Part shown: positions 1 to 8,233 of the stretch, in pieces | Layout: each line of letters opens with the position of its first letter | Numbering within the stretch: position 1 is the stretch's first letter | Assembly: GCA_030431255.1 (NCBI GenBank) | Contig: JAUIJL010000032.1 | Coordinates: 1-64,000 of the forward strand | DNA length: 64,000 nt | Source: Thermoanaerobaculia bacterium | Lineage (GTDB): Bacteria; Acidobacteriota; Thermoanaerobaculia; Multivoradales; J023 | Direction of reading: 5' to 3' | Translations under genes and position numbers: made by a program | The notes under the pieces: generated by a model | What the model saw: the letters and a program-made list of their open reading frames with translations, nothing else | The model's database searches: none | What the model was told of the DNA's origin: nothing

Positions 1-195
1 GTGGAAGGGTCTATATTTAGTAGTGGTTGAAGATGAGGCTCGGGGATAGCTCAACACTAGCTGCCGAAATGGCTTTCTGTGGAACGCTCCCCGAGCCCCT
101 AGCCATGCACTCTGCCCAATAGACCCTAGCGCAATGGCTCATAGAGGCTCGGGCAATGTGTGGCGCATGTTTCATCTTATCTAAGGAGAGCCGCC
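1..195 (+). ncRNA. Candidate IS110 bridge-RNA region (left end cut by the window edge)
   Basis: This is the non-coding DNA in front of the IS110 transposase. It has nested inverted repeats: a perfect 10-bp stem (37-46 with 88-97, GGCTCGGGGA / TCCCCGAGCC) inside an 8-bp stem (7-14 GGGTCTAT with 119-126 ATAGACCC). The 41-nt inner interval could form an internal loop. In the IS110 group the bridge RNA that pairs with target and donor DNA is encoded upstream of the transposase, which fits this position. I cannot define the element's left end because it lies at or beyond base 1, and I did not identify the target- and donor-binding loops. Confidence 0.5.
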
Positions 196-1425
196 ATGGA
201 TGAGATCTACTTGGGCGCTGATTGCGCGGTTAAGCACCATCACCTTTCCTTGCAAGTCGAAGGGGTGGAGCTGAAGTCATTTCGCATTTCCAACCACGAA
301 TCCCATCTTCGGGAGTGCTTGACCAGTCTTGGTGCTGAAGCCGAGGTCGTCCACTTAGTGGTGGAAGGTCTGTATGGATTCTCCAGCACCTTGGTGGCAG
401 TAGCTCGAGATCTAGGGTTCGTCATTTGGCAAGTGAATCCCAAGGCCCTGGCTCACTATCGAGACGTCGAAGGAACGGTCAACAAGACGGACGCTATCGA
501 CGCCTATCTTGCCGCCCGAATGGCTTTTCAAGGCCTGAAGGGGTGTCGATTGGCGTTGGAGACGAAGCCTCCGGAGATGGAGCTGCGCCAATTGACCCGC
601 CTTCATCGTCAGGTGACAGGGCAGAAAAGCGAGGCAGATCTTCGCCTGCGTAGCAAGCTCTTGGAGCGTGTTCCCGAGATCTATCAGGATACTTGGGACG
701 GACCGTCGCCCGACAGCCGGCAGTTTTTCAAAATCTTGAAAAGGTGGCCGGGCTTTGTGGGCCTCGCAGGCGCGCGTTTGAAAACGATCGAGAATGTTCT
801 CAAAGGCGGGCCCATACCGAAAGAACGCCGCGAAGCCCAGGCCCAGGCCTTGAAGCGGATGGTTCGGTCTCTCGGAGATGTGCCGGAAGTCTGGGCTTTC
901 GAGCTGGAGATGCTAGTGAGCCAGCTCGATCTGCTGATCGGTCAGCTCAAAGCGATCGACGAACGCAACGATCGCGCCGTCAAAGCGCACCCGATCGCCC
1001 GGAAACTGACGGAGATGTTCGGAGTAGGCTCGTTCGTCGCAGGGGTCTGGGTTGGCGAGCTCTTGCCGTTGGCGCGTACTTCGAGCGAGGCCAAAGTGGC
1101 CACCTACGCAGGACTGACTCCGGTGGCCAGGCGAAGCGGGACGGGAGGTCGGGAGATCTTCAGAAGCGGATCGAACAAACAAGCCCTGCATGCCAGCTAT
1201 ATGTCGGCGATTGCCTCTCTGCAGTGGAGCCCGTTGGACAATGCCTACTACCAGAAGCAAAAGAAGCGGCACAGCGGTCATCCCAAACCCCATGTCGCTG
1301 CTACCTTGGCCCTAGCCCGCCAGCGAAACAAAGTGATGTACAAACTGATGACTACAGAGGCCAGGTACGACCAAACGGTGTTACTGAGGAGCCATCTTCA
1401 ACGGAGAGAGGAACAAGCCGCGTGA
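196..1425 (+). CDS. IS110-family transposase (DEDD recombinase)
   Basis: A 409-residue protein with the two-domain plan of IS110 recombinases. The N-terminal RuvC-like DEDD domain shows YLGADCA (first Asp), LVVEGLYG (Glu) and KTDAIDAYLAAR (two Asp). The C-terminal Transposase_20 domain shows YAGLTPVARRSGTGG and RSGSNKQALH, which carries the conserved serine region. I chose the ATG at 196 because AGGAG lies 7-8 bases before it; the GTG at 160 in the same frame has no ribosome-binding site. Length is normal and the frame is intact, so the element may be active. It catalyses excision and RNA-guided insertion, working with the upstream non-coding segment. The right end should lie between 1426 and about 1560 but I could not fix it. 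Confidence 0.93.
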   Translation: MDEIYLGADCAVKHHHLSLQVEGVELKSFRISNHESHLRECLTSLGAEAEVVHLVVEGLYGFSSTLVAVARDLGFVIWQVNPKALAHYRDVEGTVNKTDAIDAYLAARMAFQGLKGCRLALETKPPEMELRQLTRLHRQVTGQKSEADLRLRSKLLERVPEIYQDTWDGPSPDSRQFFKILKRWPGFVGLAGARLKTIENVLKGGPIPKERREAQAQALKRMVRSLGDVPEVWAFELEMLVSQLDLLIGQLKAIDERNDRAVKAHPIARKLTEMFGVGSFVAGVWVGELLPLARTSSEAKVATYAGLTPVARRSGTGGREIFRSGSNKQALHASYMSAIASLQWSPLDNAYYQKQKKRHSGHPKPHVAATLALARQRNKVMYKLMTTEARYDQTVLLRSHLQRREEQAA

Positions 1426-1570
1426 GTTTTCCACAGACTTTTCCACGGTCAAATCCCCCTCTCCTCCCCCCGGCCCCCCACCTCTCCCCCTCAGACGACG
1501 GCGGGTCTCAACAGAGTTGAGAGAAGACACAGAATTTATCCTTGATAAATATAGAGGCTACCATTGCCTT

Positions 1571-1632
1571 GTCCCTGCGGGACGGCCCCGCATCGCAGAC
1601 CACACGTTTAGGTGTGGTCTGGAGACGTCTCC
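1571..1632 (+). repeat. Hairpin cluster at the left of the IS200/REP-type transposase
   Basis: Three inverted repeats lie back to back: GTCCC-TGC-GGGAC (1571-1583), a perfect 9-bp hairpin AGACCACAC / GTGTGGTCT with a 6-nt loop (1597-1620), and the palindrome GGAGACGTCTCC (1621-1632). Y1 transposases of the IS200/IS605 group recognise subterminal hairpins, and IS200 leaders also fold to limit transposase translation. The 1597-1620 hairpin ends 42 bases before the chosen start codon, so either role is possible. Confidence 0.55.
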
Positions 1633-1662
1633 GTTGTTGAGAGATTCCAGAAAGGAGTTAGC

Positions 1663-2115
1663 TTGGGAAAGAATTTCTACCAGCTAAGGTACCATGCCGT
1701 TTTTGCGACCAAGCACCGGAATCCTTGGATCACGGAAGACATTCAAGAGCCGGTGCATCGTTATGTTCGTGGTGTCGTGGAACAGTTGGATGGAGTGCTC
1801 TTCGGAATCGGAGGAATGCAGGACCATCTCCATCTACTGGTAGGCCTGAAGCCTTCCTTGGCTCCGGCGAAGCTGATCAAGGACGTTAAGGGCGCATCTT
1901 CCCGATGGATCAGCGCGACTTTCGATCGTGGGTTCGGTTGGCAGGCGGGATATGGAATATTCACCGTGAGCCACTCGCGAACTGCGGCGGTTCGTCGATA
2001 CATCGATCGTCAAGAGGAACACCACCGGGAGAAGAGCTTCGACCAAGAATTCGAATGGCTGCTGCAGACCCATGGGTTGGATATTCCGGAAAACGTAGCC
2101 GCCCCGAAGCTTTGA
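1663..2115 (+). CDS. IS200/IS605-like Y1 transposase (TnpA or REP-associated RAYT)
   Basis: A 150-residue single-domain HUH transposase. The HUH metal motif is seen as DHLHLLV (about residues 50-56), and the C-terminal helix VRRYIDRQEEHHR has the tyrosine and basic residues typical of the family. A Y1 transposase nicks single-stranded DNA at hairpins through its tyrosine. I chose TTG at 1663, which follows AAAGGAG by 5 bases and gives the usual family length; a GTG at 1612 would start inside the hairpin stem. No tnpB partner is present. The final segment (about residues 115-150) matches the length of IS200 TnpA, but REP-type transposases look similar, and the hairpins on both sides fit either class. 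Confidence 0.85.
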   Translation: MGKNFYQLRYHAVFATKHRNPWITEDIQEPVHRYVRGVVEQLDGVLFGIGGMQDHLHLLVGLKPSLAPAKLIKDVKGASSRWISATFDRGFGWQAGYGIFTVSHSRTAAVRRYIDRQEEHHREKSFDQEFEWLLQTHGLDIPENVAAPKL

Positions 2116-2206
2116 TCTACACGCGTCGGAGGTCTCTCCGTCTCCAGCACAAAGAACATCGCATTTCCGTCGGCTTGCCGGGGTGAGTTGGCGGTTCTTC
2201 CGGGCC

Positions 2207-2252
2207 GTGCCGAAGGCACAAGGCAGCGGTAGCCACAGAATTCATTCTGTGG
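2207..2252 (+). repeat. Two hairpins downstream of the Y1 transposase
   Basis: GTGCC-GAA-GGCAC (2207-2219) is followed by a 9-bp hairpin CCACAGAAT / ATTCTGTGG with a 2-nt loop (2233-2252). They are candidates for the right-end recognition hairpin of the transposable element, or for REP-like sequences. No T-run follows, so they do not look like a terminator. Confidence 0.4.
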
Positions 2253-2300
2253 TTTTGGGTTCCGGGCTCAAGGTTCGTCCGTATCTGTGAATCCTAATTC

Positions 2301-2324
2301 TGTGGCTCTGTGGCTCTGTGGCTA
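2301..2324. repeat. 8-bp tandem repeat TGTGGCTC at a stop codon
   Basis: Three head-to-tail units (2301-2308, 2309-2316, 2317-2324). The last unit is TGTGGCTA, and its final CTA is the stop codon of the minus-strand amidohydrolase. A degenerate TTCTGTGG precedes the array. Confidence 0.8.
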
Positions 2325-4031
2325 CGGCTCGGCGTCCGCCTCCAAATTGGGCACGTCTTCGGGCAGGCCGGGTTGAACGAGGGTCGGACGCCCGGACTCT
2401 TCTTTGGCTTTGCTGACGATGTCGCGCACGTCGGAGAGCAGGGCTTTGGCGTCGAAAACGATGCCGTCCTTGATGGTGTATTTGACGCCGCCGACCCGAC
2501 GGGGCACGTTTTCCGCGTCCAATTTGATCGCTCCGGTGCCGTAGAGCACTTTCAGATTGGCGAGGGGATTCTGATCCACCACCACCAAGTCGGCGAGCTT
2601 GCCGGGCTCGACGCTGCCGATGTCTTCGGCTCGGCCGAGGGCCTCGGCGCCTTTGAGGGAGGCGGCGCGGATCACCTCGAGGGGATGGAATCCGGCCTCT
2701 CGGAGCAGCTCGAGCTCGCGGATGAAACCGAAACCGTAAACCTTGTAGATGAAACCGCTGTCGGAGCCGGTGGCGATCCGGCCCCCGCGGTTTTTGTAGT
2801 CCACCAGGAAATCCATCCACTTGCGATAGTTGGCCTTCCAGGCCACCTCGTCCTCGGTGGACCACTCAAACCAATAGGAGCCGTGGGCCTTGCGGGACGG
2901 TCGGAAGAAATCCCAAAGGGAAGGCAAGGTGTAGAGGTCGTGCCACTCGTCCCGACGCACACGCATCAGATCCCGGCTGGCTTCGTAGATGGTGAGGGTC
3001 GGCACCAGGGTGAAGTCCAGCTCCAAGAGCTCGTCGAGGGTGGCGTTCCAGGTGTCCGATCCCCGATCGGCGGCTTGGGCCCACAAACGGCCGGCTTGTC
3101 CGAAGCGGTGCTGCTCGTTTTGGTAGTTGTAGTCCAGGGGATAATCCTGCACCGTGCGGTCCGTGAACATGGCCTCGGGCAAGCCGTACCAATGCTCCAT
3201 GGTGGTCAGGCCCCAGCGCGCGGTGTCGAGCACGTTGACCCGCGCCACCTGGAGCTGGGCGTGGTGGCACGCCGAGCGTAAACCCCGTTTTTTGATTTGA
3301 TCGATGGCGGCGGCCATGATGTCCGGGCGGTAGCCGAAGAACTTAAATCCGTCGGCGCCTTTGTCGGCCATTTCATCGATCCAGTCGCGGGCCTGCTCGG
3401 GGGTGGTGAACGGCTCGTCTCGGCCCTGGCCGAAGGTCACGTAGGCATGAATCCGCGGCGCGGTGATCTCGTTCTTGAGGCTTTTCTCACGATGCTCGAT
3501 GCAGAAGTCGATGCCCACCCCGCAGCCCGGGTCGCGGATCGTAGTCACGCCGTGACCCATCCACAGCTTCAGCACGTATTCCGCCGGAGTACCCTGGTGG
3601 GTGGTGCCGAAGTGACCGTGCATGTCGACAAATCCCGGCAGCACATAATGACCGCTGAGATCGATCTCCCGCCCACCGTCTTCGAGCTTGGGACGTCGCT
3701 CAGGGTCGGGATCGATACCGGGATAACCCACCACCTTGATCTGGCTTATGCGGTTGTTCTCGATGACGACATCCACAGGGCCGATGGGTGGGGAGCCGGT
3801 GCCGTCGATGAGGGTGACTCCGCGCAGGATCAGCTGCGGATACGGACCGTCCCCATGCTCGCGGGGTGGGGCGGGAGCGACCTGCTCTTCCGCGGGGTCT
3901 TCGGCGGATTCAGCTTCTTCGGCGGGGGTGGCCGGCTCCGGATCGTCTTGGGCGGCCAAAGGCAGAGCGCTGAGATAAGAAAAGCTGAGGAGCAGGGAAA
4001 GGACAACCAAAAGCCGAATCGCTGAACGCAT
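2322..4031 (-). CDS. Exported amidohydrolase-superfamily enzyme
   Basis: A 569-residue zinc-dependent hydrolase with an N-terminal signal peptide (positive MRSAIR, a Leu/Val-rich core, cleavage near LPLAAQ). An acidic, Ala/Glu/Pro-rich linker follows. The amidohydrolase metal ligands appear as GFVDMHGHFGTTH (first HxH), ACHHAQ in mid-protein, and TGSDSGF (the aspartate). The closing segment GSVEPGKLADLVVVD is typical of imidazolonepropionase-like and prolidase-like members. The likely reaction is hydrolysis of a cyclic amide or peptide-like bond in the periplasm; the substrate cannot be read from the sequence. I placed the start at 4031 because AGGAGA lies just before it; an in-frame upstream start at 4064 has none. 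The stop codon lies in an 8-bp tandem repeat. Confidence 0.85.
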   Translation of the reverse strand: MRSAIRLLVVLSLLLSFSYLSALPLAAQDDPEPATPAEEAESAEDPAEEQVAPAPPREHGDGPYPQLILRGVTLIDGTGSPPIGPVDVVIENNRISQIKVVGYPGIDPDPERRPKLEDGGREIDLSGHYVLPGFVDMHGHFGTTHQGTPAEYVLKLWMGHGVTTIRDPGCGVGIDFCIEHREKSLKNEITAPRIHAYVTFGQGRDEPFTTPEQARDWIDEMADKGADGFKFFGYRPDIMAAAIDQIKKRGLRSACHHAQLQVARVNVLDTARWGLTTMEHWYGLPEAMFTDRTVQDYPLDYNYQNEQHRFGQAGRLWAQAADRGSDTWNATLDELLELDFTLVPTLTIYEASRDLMRVRRDEWHDLYTLPSLWDFFRPSRKAHGSYWFEWSTEDEVAWKANYRKWMDFLVDYKNRGGRIATGSDSGFIYKVYGFGFIRELELLREAGFHPLEVIRAASLKGAEALGRAEDIGSVEPGKLADLVVVDQNPLANLKVLYGTGAIKLDAENVPRRVGGVKYTIKDGIVFDAKALLSDVRDIVSKAKEESGRPTLVQPGLPEDVPNLEADAEP

Positions 4032-4243
4032 CCGAATCTCCTGAATAACGTGGGTGGACCCCAAGGGCCGGCGATGATCCGCGGATCGAGGCGTCCCGAC
4101 GATATCAGGTGGACGGGGCCGTGAGCGTGCGCTACCCTTGGCCGCGCTCGGGGCCTGATCGAGCCCGTGAAGCCCCTTCCCTCCCTTGCCATTCCACGGC
4201 GCGTGGTGACCCGCCCGCTGTTTCAGAATCCAGAAAGAATCCC

Positions 4244-4582
4244 ATGGCCAAACCCGCCGGCGTGATCAATATCAGGAACCTCTCCGTCAAATGTGGACGG
4301 TGCGGTCAATACCAGGTGCTCAGCGCCTTTGCGCCCCTCGACGAAGAGTGGAACGTCTACACCTTCGAATGCGACTGGCCCCCCTGCGATGAGGATCGCG
4401 AAGCCTCCCAAACCCTGGTGGAGATACCCGCGGACCTCGACGAATTCGCCAATCGGGATCCCAAATGGGGTGGGGGCAAGAAACACGCTGGAGCGCAGCA
4501 ACGCGCGGAATCGGATGCGCAGGAAGACGGGGACGAGAGCGAGGGCGAGAACGGCGGATTGGTGACCTTGGGCTCCGGTTGA
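4244..4582 (+). CDS. Small hypothetical protein with a zinc-ribbon-like Cys pattern
   Basis: A 112-residue protein that I do not recognise. The N-terminal half has CGRCGQ followed about 27 residues later by ECDWPPCDED, four cysteines spaced as in a zinc ribbon. The C-terminal 40 residues are acidic and low in complexity, rich in Glu, Gly and Asp. The ATG at 4244 was preferred because the upstream part of the open frame (from 4109) reads as low-quality Arg/Pro-rich sequence; the ribosome-binding site is weak (AGAAAG). The gene lies alone on the plus strand between two minus-strand genes, divergent from the amidohydrolase. It could be a small nucleic-acid-binding protein, but that is only suggested by the Cys pattern. 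Confidence 0.6.
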   Translation: MAKPAGVINIRNLSVKCGRCGQYQVLSAFAPLDEEWNVYTFECDWPPCDEDREASQTLVEIPADLDEFANRDPKWGGGKKHAGAQQRAESDAQEDGDESEGENGGLVTLGSG

Positions 4583-4670
4583 GGTCGGCTCTCAAACAAC
4601 ACCGCCCAAAGCTGAAGCGGCCGCGCCGAGGAATCGGCCGGCCGCTTTCTGGTTTCGCGAGCTCGTGCTT

Positions 4671-4720
4671 TGTGATCAACCTCTGTGATCAACCTCTGTG
4701 ATCAACCTCTGTGATCAGCG
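4671..4720. repeat. 13-bp tandem repeat TGTGATCAACCTC at a stop codon
   Basis: Three full units (4671-4683, 4684-4696, 4697-4709) and a partial fourth, TGTGATCAGCG (4710-4720). The minus-strand stop codon of the DsbA-like gene (4715-4717) lies in the partial unit, so every unit carries an in-register copy of that stop codon. Confidence 0.85.
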
Positions 4721-5812
4721 TGACGAGCGACCCACCTCATCGTCCACCAAGTCGGAGATTTGCTTCAGGGGCGATACCCGACCGGAGAGGGGCACGGGGC
4801 GACCGTTGACGAAGATCGACGGCGTGCTCGATACGCCCACGGACCTGCCGAGGGCGAGATCCGCCTGCACGACTTTCCGACCTTGGCCGCTGTCCAAGCA
4901 GCGGCTCAGCGCGTCGGCATCCAAGCCCACTCCCTGGGCTTGATCCAAGAGCTGGTCGATCGCCAGCCGGCCGAAATTTTCGAAGATGGAGTCGTGCAGT
5001 GGCCAGAATTTGCCCTGGTCTTGGGCGCAAGAAGCGACTTCCGCGGCCTGCATGGCTTGGGGATGAATAGAGGTCAGAGGGAATTGGCGGAATTCCAGAC
5101 GCACCTTGTCGCCGTAGGTCTCCAAGACTTGGTCCACGACCGGCGCGATATTGCGGCAATACGGGCATTGGAAGTCGGAGAAGACCACCAGCTCCACGGG
5201 AGCCTCTGACTCACCCTTAGAAGGGCCGGCTTCGGCGGCAAGATCCGCGAAGCTCACACGAAAGGGCTGAAGCAGGGTCTGGACTTTGTGCTTCGCCCGC
5301 AGACTGGCGATCAGCTCTTGATGAAAAGACTGGGATTTCTGGCCGATCAAGAGCTGGCGGATTTGGTCGGCGACCGCTTCCTTCGGCTTGCGGACCCTGG
5401 CTTGATTGGCCGTATACCAGGCGTCGATTTCCGAATCATCGACCTCGACCTTGGAGAGGACCTCCGCCTCGAGCAGCTGCTCGCTGGTCAGGCCCCGGCT
5501 TTCGGCTTCCATGGCCACTAGGCGCTCGTCGATGAGCTGGGCCAAAGTGCCTTCCAGCAATTGCTTGCGCTGCATGTCCAGCTGCTGAAGCTGGGCCGCG
5601 GCCTTCTTTTCGAGCTCGGCGCGGGTGATCTCCAACTCGTCGATACGTGCCACACTGGCCTCAGCCGAGCTCCGATGCTCGGCGCAGGCCTTGCCCTCGG
5701 CCTTCTCCGGGCAGGACGAGTCGTCGCCACAGGCGGCGAAAGAGGATCCGAAGGTAAAAGTGGATGCGAAGAACGCAGATGCGATCCAGATGGCTTTGCG
5801 TCGTAGGCTCAT
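4715..5812 (-). CDS. Exported DsbA-like thioredoxin-fold protein with N-terminal SurA-like region
   Basis: A 365-residue periplasmic protein. A signal peptide (MSLRRKAIWIAS to about residue 26) is followed by a Cys-bearing segment and a helical region (about residues 50-165: ELEITRAELEKKAAAQ, AQLIDERLVAMEAESRG) that resembles the SurA N-terminal chaperone domain. The last 170 residues are a Thioredoxin_4/DsbA-like domain with the redox site FSDFQCPYCRN and the cis-proline loop VSSTPSIFVNGR. The likely job is disulfide exchange on exported proteins, many of which in this window are Cys-rich. The start at 5812 has GAGGAGAG 5 bases upstream; the open frame continues upstream without plausible sequence. 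A SurA-like plus DsbA-like fusion is a known bacterial arrangement. Confidence 0.85.
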   Translation of the reverse strand: MSLRRKAIWIASAFFASTFTFGSSFAACGDDSSCPEKAEGKACAEHRSSAEASVARIDELEITRAELEKKAAAQLQQLDMQRKQLLEGTLAQLIDERLVAMEAESRGLTSEQLLEAEVLSKVEVDDSEIDAWYTANQARVRKPKEAVADQIRQLLIGQKSQSFHQELIASLRAKHKVQTLLQPFRVSFADLAAEAGPSKGESEAPVELVVFSDFQCPYCRNIAPVVDQVLETYGDKVRLEFRQFPLTSIHPQAMQAAEVASCAQDQGKFWPLHDSIFENFGRLAIDQLLDQAQGVGLDADALSRCLDSGQGRKVVQADLALGRSVGVSSTPSIFVNGRPVPLSGRVSPLKQISDLVDDEVGRSSR

Positions 5813-6080
5813 GATGCTCTCCTCAAGGGCTGGGCTCGGCGTAGGCCGCGCCCGGCACCGGGTGGTCGTAGATCCGTGGCGTGGCATACGGTCGAGGCGG
5901 GATGCCTCGGCATGACGAGCCCGTAGATCCGGTGTCGGTTTCGGCCCCACCGTCCGAGGTAGAGCCGACGACCGAACCCTAAGGAGAGGTTGGGTCAGTT
6001 GCTTGAGATGATTCTCAGTTTTTGGTCAAGAAATCTCAAACTACTGATTTGTAGACACTTAGAAAGTGTCCACTTAGAAA

Positions 6081-6484
6081 GTGTCAGGTGATTATCCCCG
6101 GACGGGTTGATTAGGTATCAGGTGAATATCCCCAGCAGGTATCAGGTGAATGCTCACCAGGTTTGGCAGGTGTCAGGTGAGTATCCCCAGACAGGTTTTG
6201 CAAGTGTCAGGTGAGTATCCCCAGGCAAGTGTCAGGTGAGTATTCCCAGGCAAGTGTCAGGTGAATGCTCACCAGTTTTGGCAGGTGTCCAGGTTTGGCA
6301 GGTGTCAGGTGAGTATCCCCAGACAGGTTTTGCAAGTGTCAGGTGAGTATCCCCGGTGGGCAAGTGTCAGGTGAGTATCCCCAGGCAGTGGGCAAGTGTC
6401 AGGTGAGTATCCCCAGGGTGGGCAAGTGTCAGGGTGGGCAAGTGTCAGGTGAGTATCCCCAACAGGTGTCAGGTGAATGCTCAC
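6081..6484. repeat. Fourteen-unit interspersed repeat array (GTGTCAGGTGAGTATCCCC)
   Basis: About 14 copies of a 18-20 bp unit, with gaps of 6 to 35 bases. Starts are near 6081, 6116, 6140, 6170, 6204, 6229, 6254, 6302, 6336, 6364, 6396, 6442 and 6466, with truncated copies at 6285 and 6426. Two variants occur: one ending GTATCCCC and one ending ATGCTCACC. A 66-bp segment containing two units is duplicated exactly (6157-6222 and 6289-6354). The last unit (6466-6484) contains the stop codon of the metalloprotease gene. The gaps are too irregular in length for CRISPR spacers. From 5813 to 6080 I see no gene or clear site. Confidence 0.9.
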
Positions 6485-8004
6485 GGGGATTGGCTCGACC
6501 AAGAAAAGACATTCCCGGACTCGAAACCGTCCAAGAAAATGGCGCCTGGGTCGCCGTTGTTGATCCGGACCCTGAATCCCGTGGCGGTCGACGATTCCAC
6601 CTCTACGGAAATACTGTTGGCGGCATCGGCGAAGGTCTCTCCCACGGTCCACATGGTGCCGGGATTGTCGCCGTAGTCGGCGGGAGGATTTTGGCCGTCG
6701 ACCGCCCAGGCCGGCTCGCTGCGGCCGGTGTTGACCTCGTGGATGATCACCGCGTCGCCGGCCAGATTGGATTCGTAGTCGCCGGAGCGGATCCGCGCTT
6801 CCACTGTGTACCAGCGATTGCCGGCGATGGGAATCCTGGCGATTTGATAGTTGGTGGCGTCCGCGAGGGCGGTGTGATCGAGCAGAATGGAGGTGCTGCT
6901 GTTGGCGGGTGCCTCAAAGCGACGAGCCGGCGCGAACCAACCGAGCTGATCCTTGTGGTACGCGTTGACATGTTTGCCCAGGGCGCCATAGGTGGAATCG
7001 TTAGCCGCATATCCCGTCGCCGAGCTCATCACATCCCATGGGCTGTCGTAGGGATTGCCGTCGCCATCGAAGTTGTTGGCGTGGGGCAGGCCGAAGCCGT
7101 GACCCATTTCGTGGGCGATCACCGCCTCTTGGGCGTAACCCCAGGGCGGCTCCCAGGTGGTGCGCCAGGACTTGGACACGCCGTCGAGGGTGGCGAAGCG
7201 CCCGCCGCCCCAGGCGCAGCAGTCGAGCAGGGCATTGAGCATGATGTTGATGCCTGCGAAGGGTGATCCGCCGTTGGAGAAATCGACCACTGGATCCACC
7301 GCAGCGGTGCAGTCATTGAAGATCAAATCCAGATTGGCCGCTGTTCCTGAGCCGGGAGTCGGCACGTAGCTGAGGTGGGTGCCTGGGAGCGTGACCCAAT
7401 CGACCGCGGTGGAGCCGACGATGTCGATGGCATCCGCTGAGACCTCACGCCAATAGTGGTCCAAGCCGCCTGGATTGTTCCCGTACATGCCTTGGAAAAA
7501 GGAAAGATCCTCGGGCTCGTCACCGATGTCGGAGAATTTGCAGAGGATCGAAATCCAGGGCTGGGAGCCGGAAACCCCGCCTAAGGACGAGGTGCCCCCG
7601 CCTTCCAACCGTAGCGCCGACACGGGGACCTCACCGCGAGGGCCGAGGGCCGCCGTCGAGCGAGGGAACGCGGTCACGCGATAACCATTCCAACGGGAGA
7701 CGCCACCGGTCAGCAGCTCGTCGCTCACCTGCAGCTCCGTGGTCTTGCCCTGATCGTCGGTGAGGGTCACCCGGCGGTGCACGATCGGACGATCCTCGTC
7801 GTGGGAGTCTCCCCAAACGATATTCAGCCAACCGGACAGAGGGGCCACGGTCTCGTCGGCAAAGGCTGTTCCTGTAGGTAGCAGGACGAGGATCGTGACG
7901 CATGCCACGGAGACCAGTCTTTCGGAAAGGCTCCGGGTGGTTTCGCAGGCGGTGGCGGTTTTCGGGCGAATTTCCGATGAAGAGAAGCGAGAGATAGAGG
8001 ACAT
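6481..8004 (-). CDS. Secreted metalloprotease, gametolysin (M11)-like
   Basis: A 507-residue exported protein. A long N-terminal region leads to a hydrophobic signal core (LVSVACVTILVLLPTGTAFA, about residues 31-50). The zinc site is HEMGHGFGLPH (about residues 296-306), followed by a downstream Met-turn-like DSPWDVMS, as in gametolysin-type metzincins. The last 18 residues hold FLDGFESGNVFSWSS, a tag shared with two other exported proteins in the window. The ATG at 8004 follows AGGAGA by 6 bases. It should cleave extracellular or cell-wall protein. A palindrome CTGCATATGCAG (8036-8047) lies just upstream of the gene and could be a regulator site. The stop codon lies in the last unit of the repeat array at 6081-6484. 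Confidence 0.85.
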   Translation of the reverse strand: MSSISRFSSSEIRPKTATACETTRSLSERLVSVACVTILVLLPTGTAFADETVAPLSGWLNIVWGDSHDEDRPIVHRRVTLTDDQGKTTELQVSDELLTGGVSRWNGYRVTAFPRSTAALGPRGEVPVSALRLEGGGTSSLGGVSGSQPWISILCKFSDIGDEPEDLSFFQGMYGNNPGGLDHYWREVSADAIDIVGSTAVDWVTLPGTHLSYVPTPGSGTAANLDLIFNDCTAAVDPVVDFSNGGSPFAGINIMLNALLDCCAWGGGRFATLDGVSKSWRTTWEPPWGYAQEAVIAHEMGHGFGLPHANNFDGDGNPYDSPWDVMSSATGYAANDSTYGALGKHVNAYHKDQLGWFAPARRFEAPANSSTSILLDHTALADATNYQIARIPIAGNRWYTVEARIRSGDYESNLAGDAVIIHEVNTGRSEPAWAVDGQNPPADYGDNPGTMWTVGETFADAANSISVEVESSTATGFRVRINNGDPGAIFLDGFESGNVFSWSSQSP

Positions 8005-8035
8005 ACAGTGTCTCCTAAATAGAGAGCGAGCGATT

Positions 8036-8047
8036 CTGCATATGCAG
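8036..8047. promoter_or_regulatory. 12-bp palindrome upstream of the M11-like protease gene
   Basis: CTGCATATGCAG is a perfect palindrome 32 bases upstream of the protease start codon, inside an AT-rich patch. It could bind a dimeric regulator. I see no clear -35/-10 pair to relate it to. Confidence 0.3.
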
Positions 8048-8233
8048 ATTAAAGTATATCAGCTGCGTGCGGAGCTGGTGCCGGCAGGAAGCCGTGCGTT
8101 GAGATCCGCTTTGATGTAGGACGCGTCATCGGAATGAAAAGTCCGAGCTCAAGCCCTATCTCGTTGTTCTCTGCCTCAAGTCGTCGTTCAGGTCTTCGCT
8201 CAGATCCCCGAAAGGAGGAGCCGGAGGTAAGAG

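Noticed and set aside
4109-4243. Longer start for the small zinc-ribbon-like protein
   Set aside because: The extension is Arg/Pro/Ser-rich without family-like sequence and ATG 4244 begins the conserved-looking part.
6081-6484. Possible CRISPR array
   Set aside because: Repeat units are imperfect, gaps vary from 6 to 35 bases and are themselves related, and no cas gene is near.
8060-8080. Sigma-54-like site upstream of the M11 protease gene
   Set aside because: The minus strand has GG-N10-GC spacing but only 8 of 12 specified bases match (TT is CC, T and G are lost), within chance.
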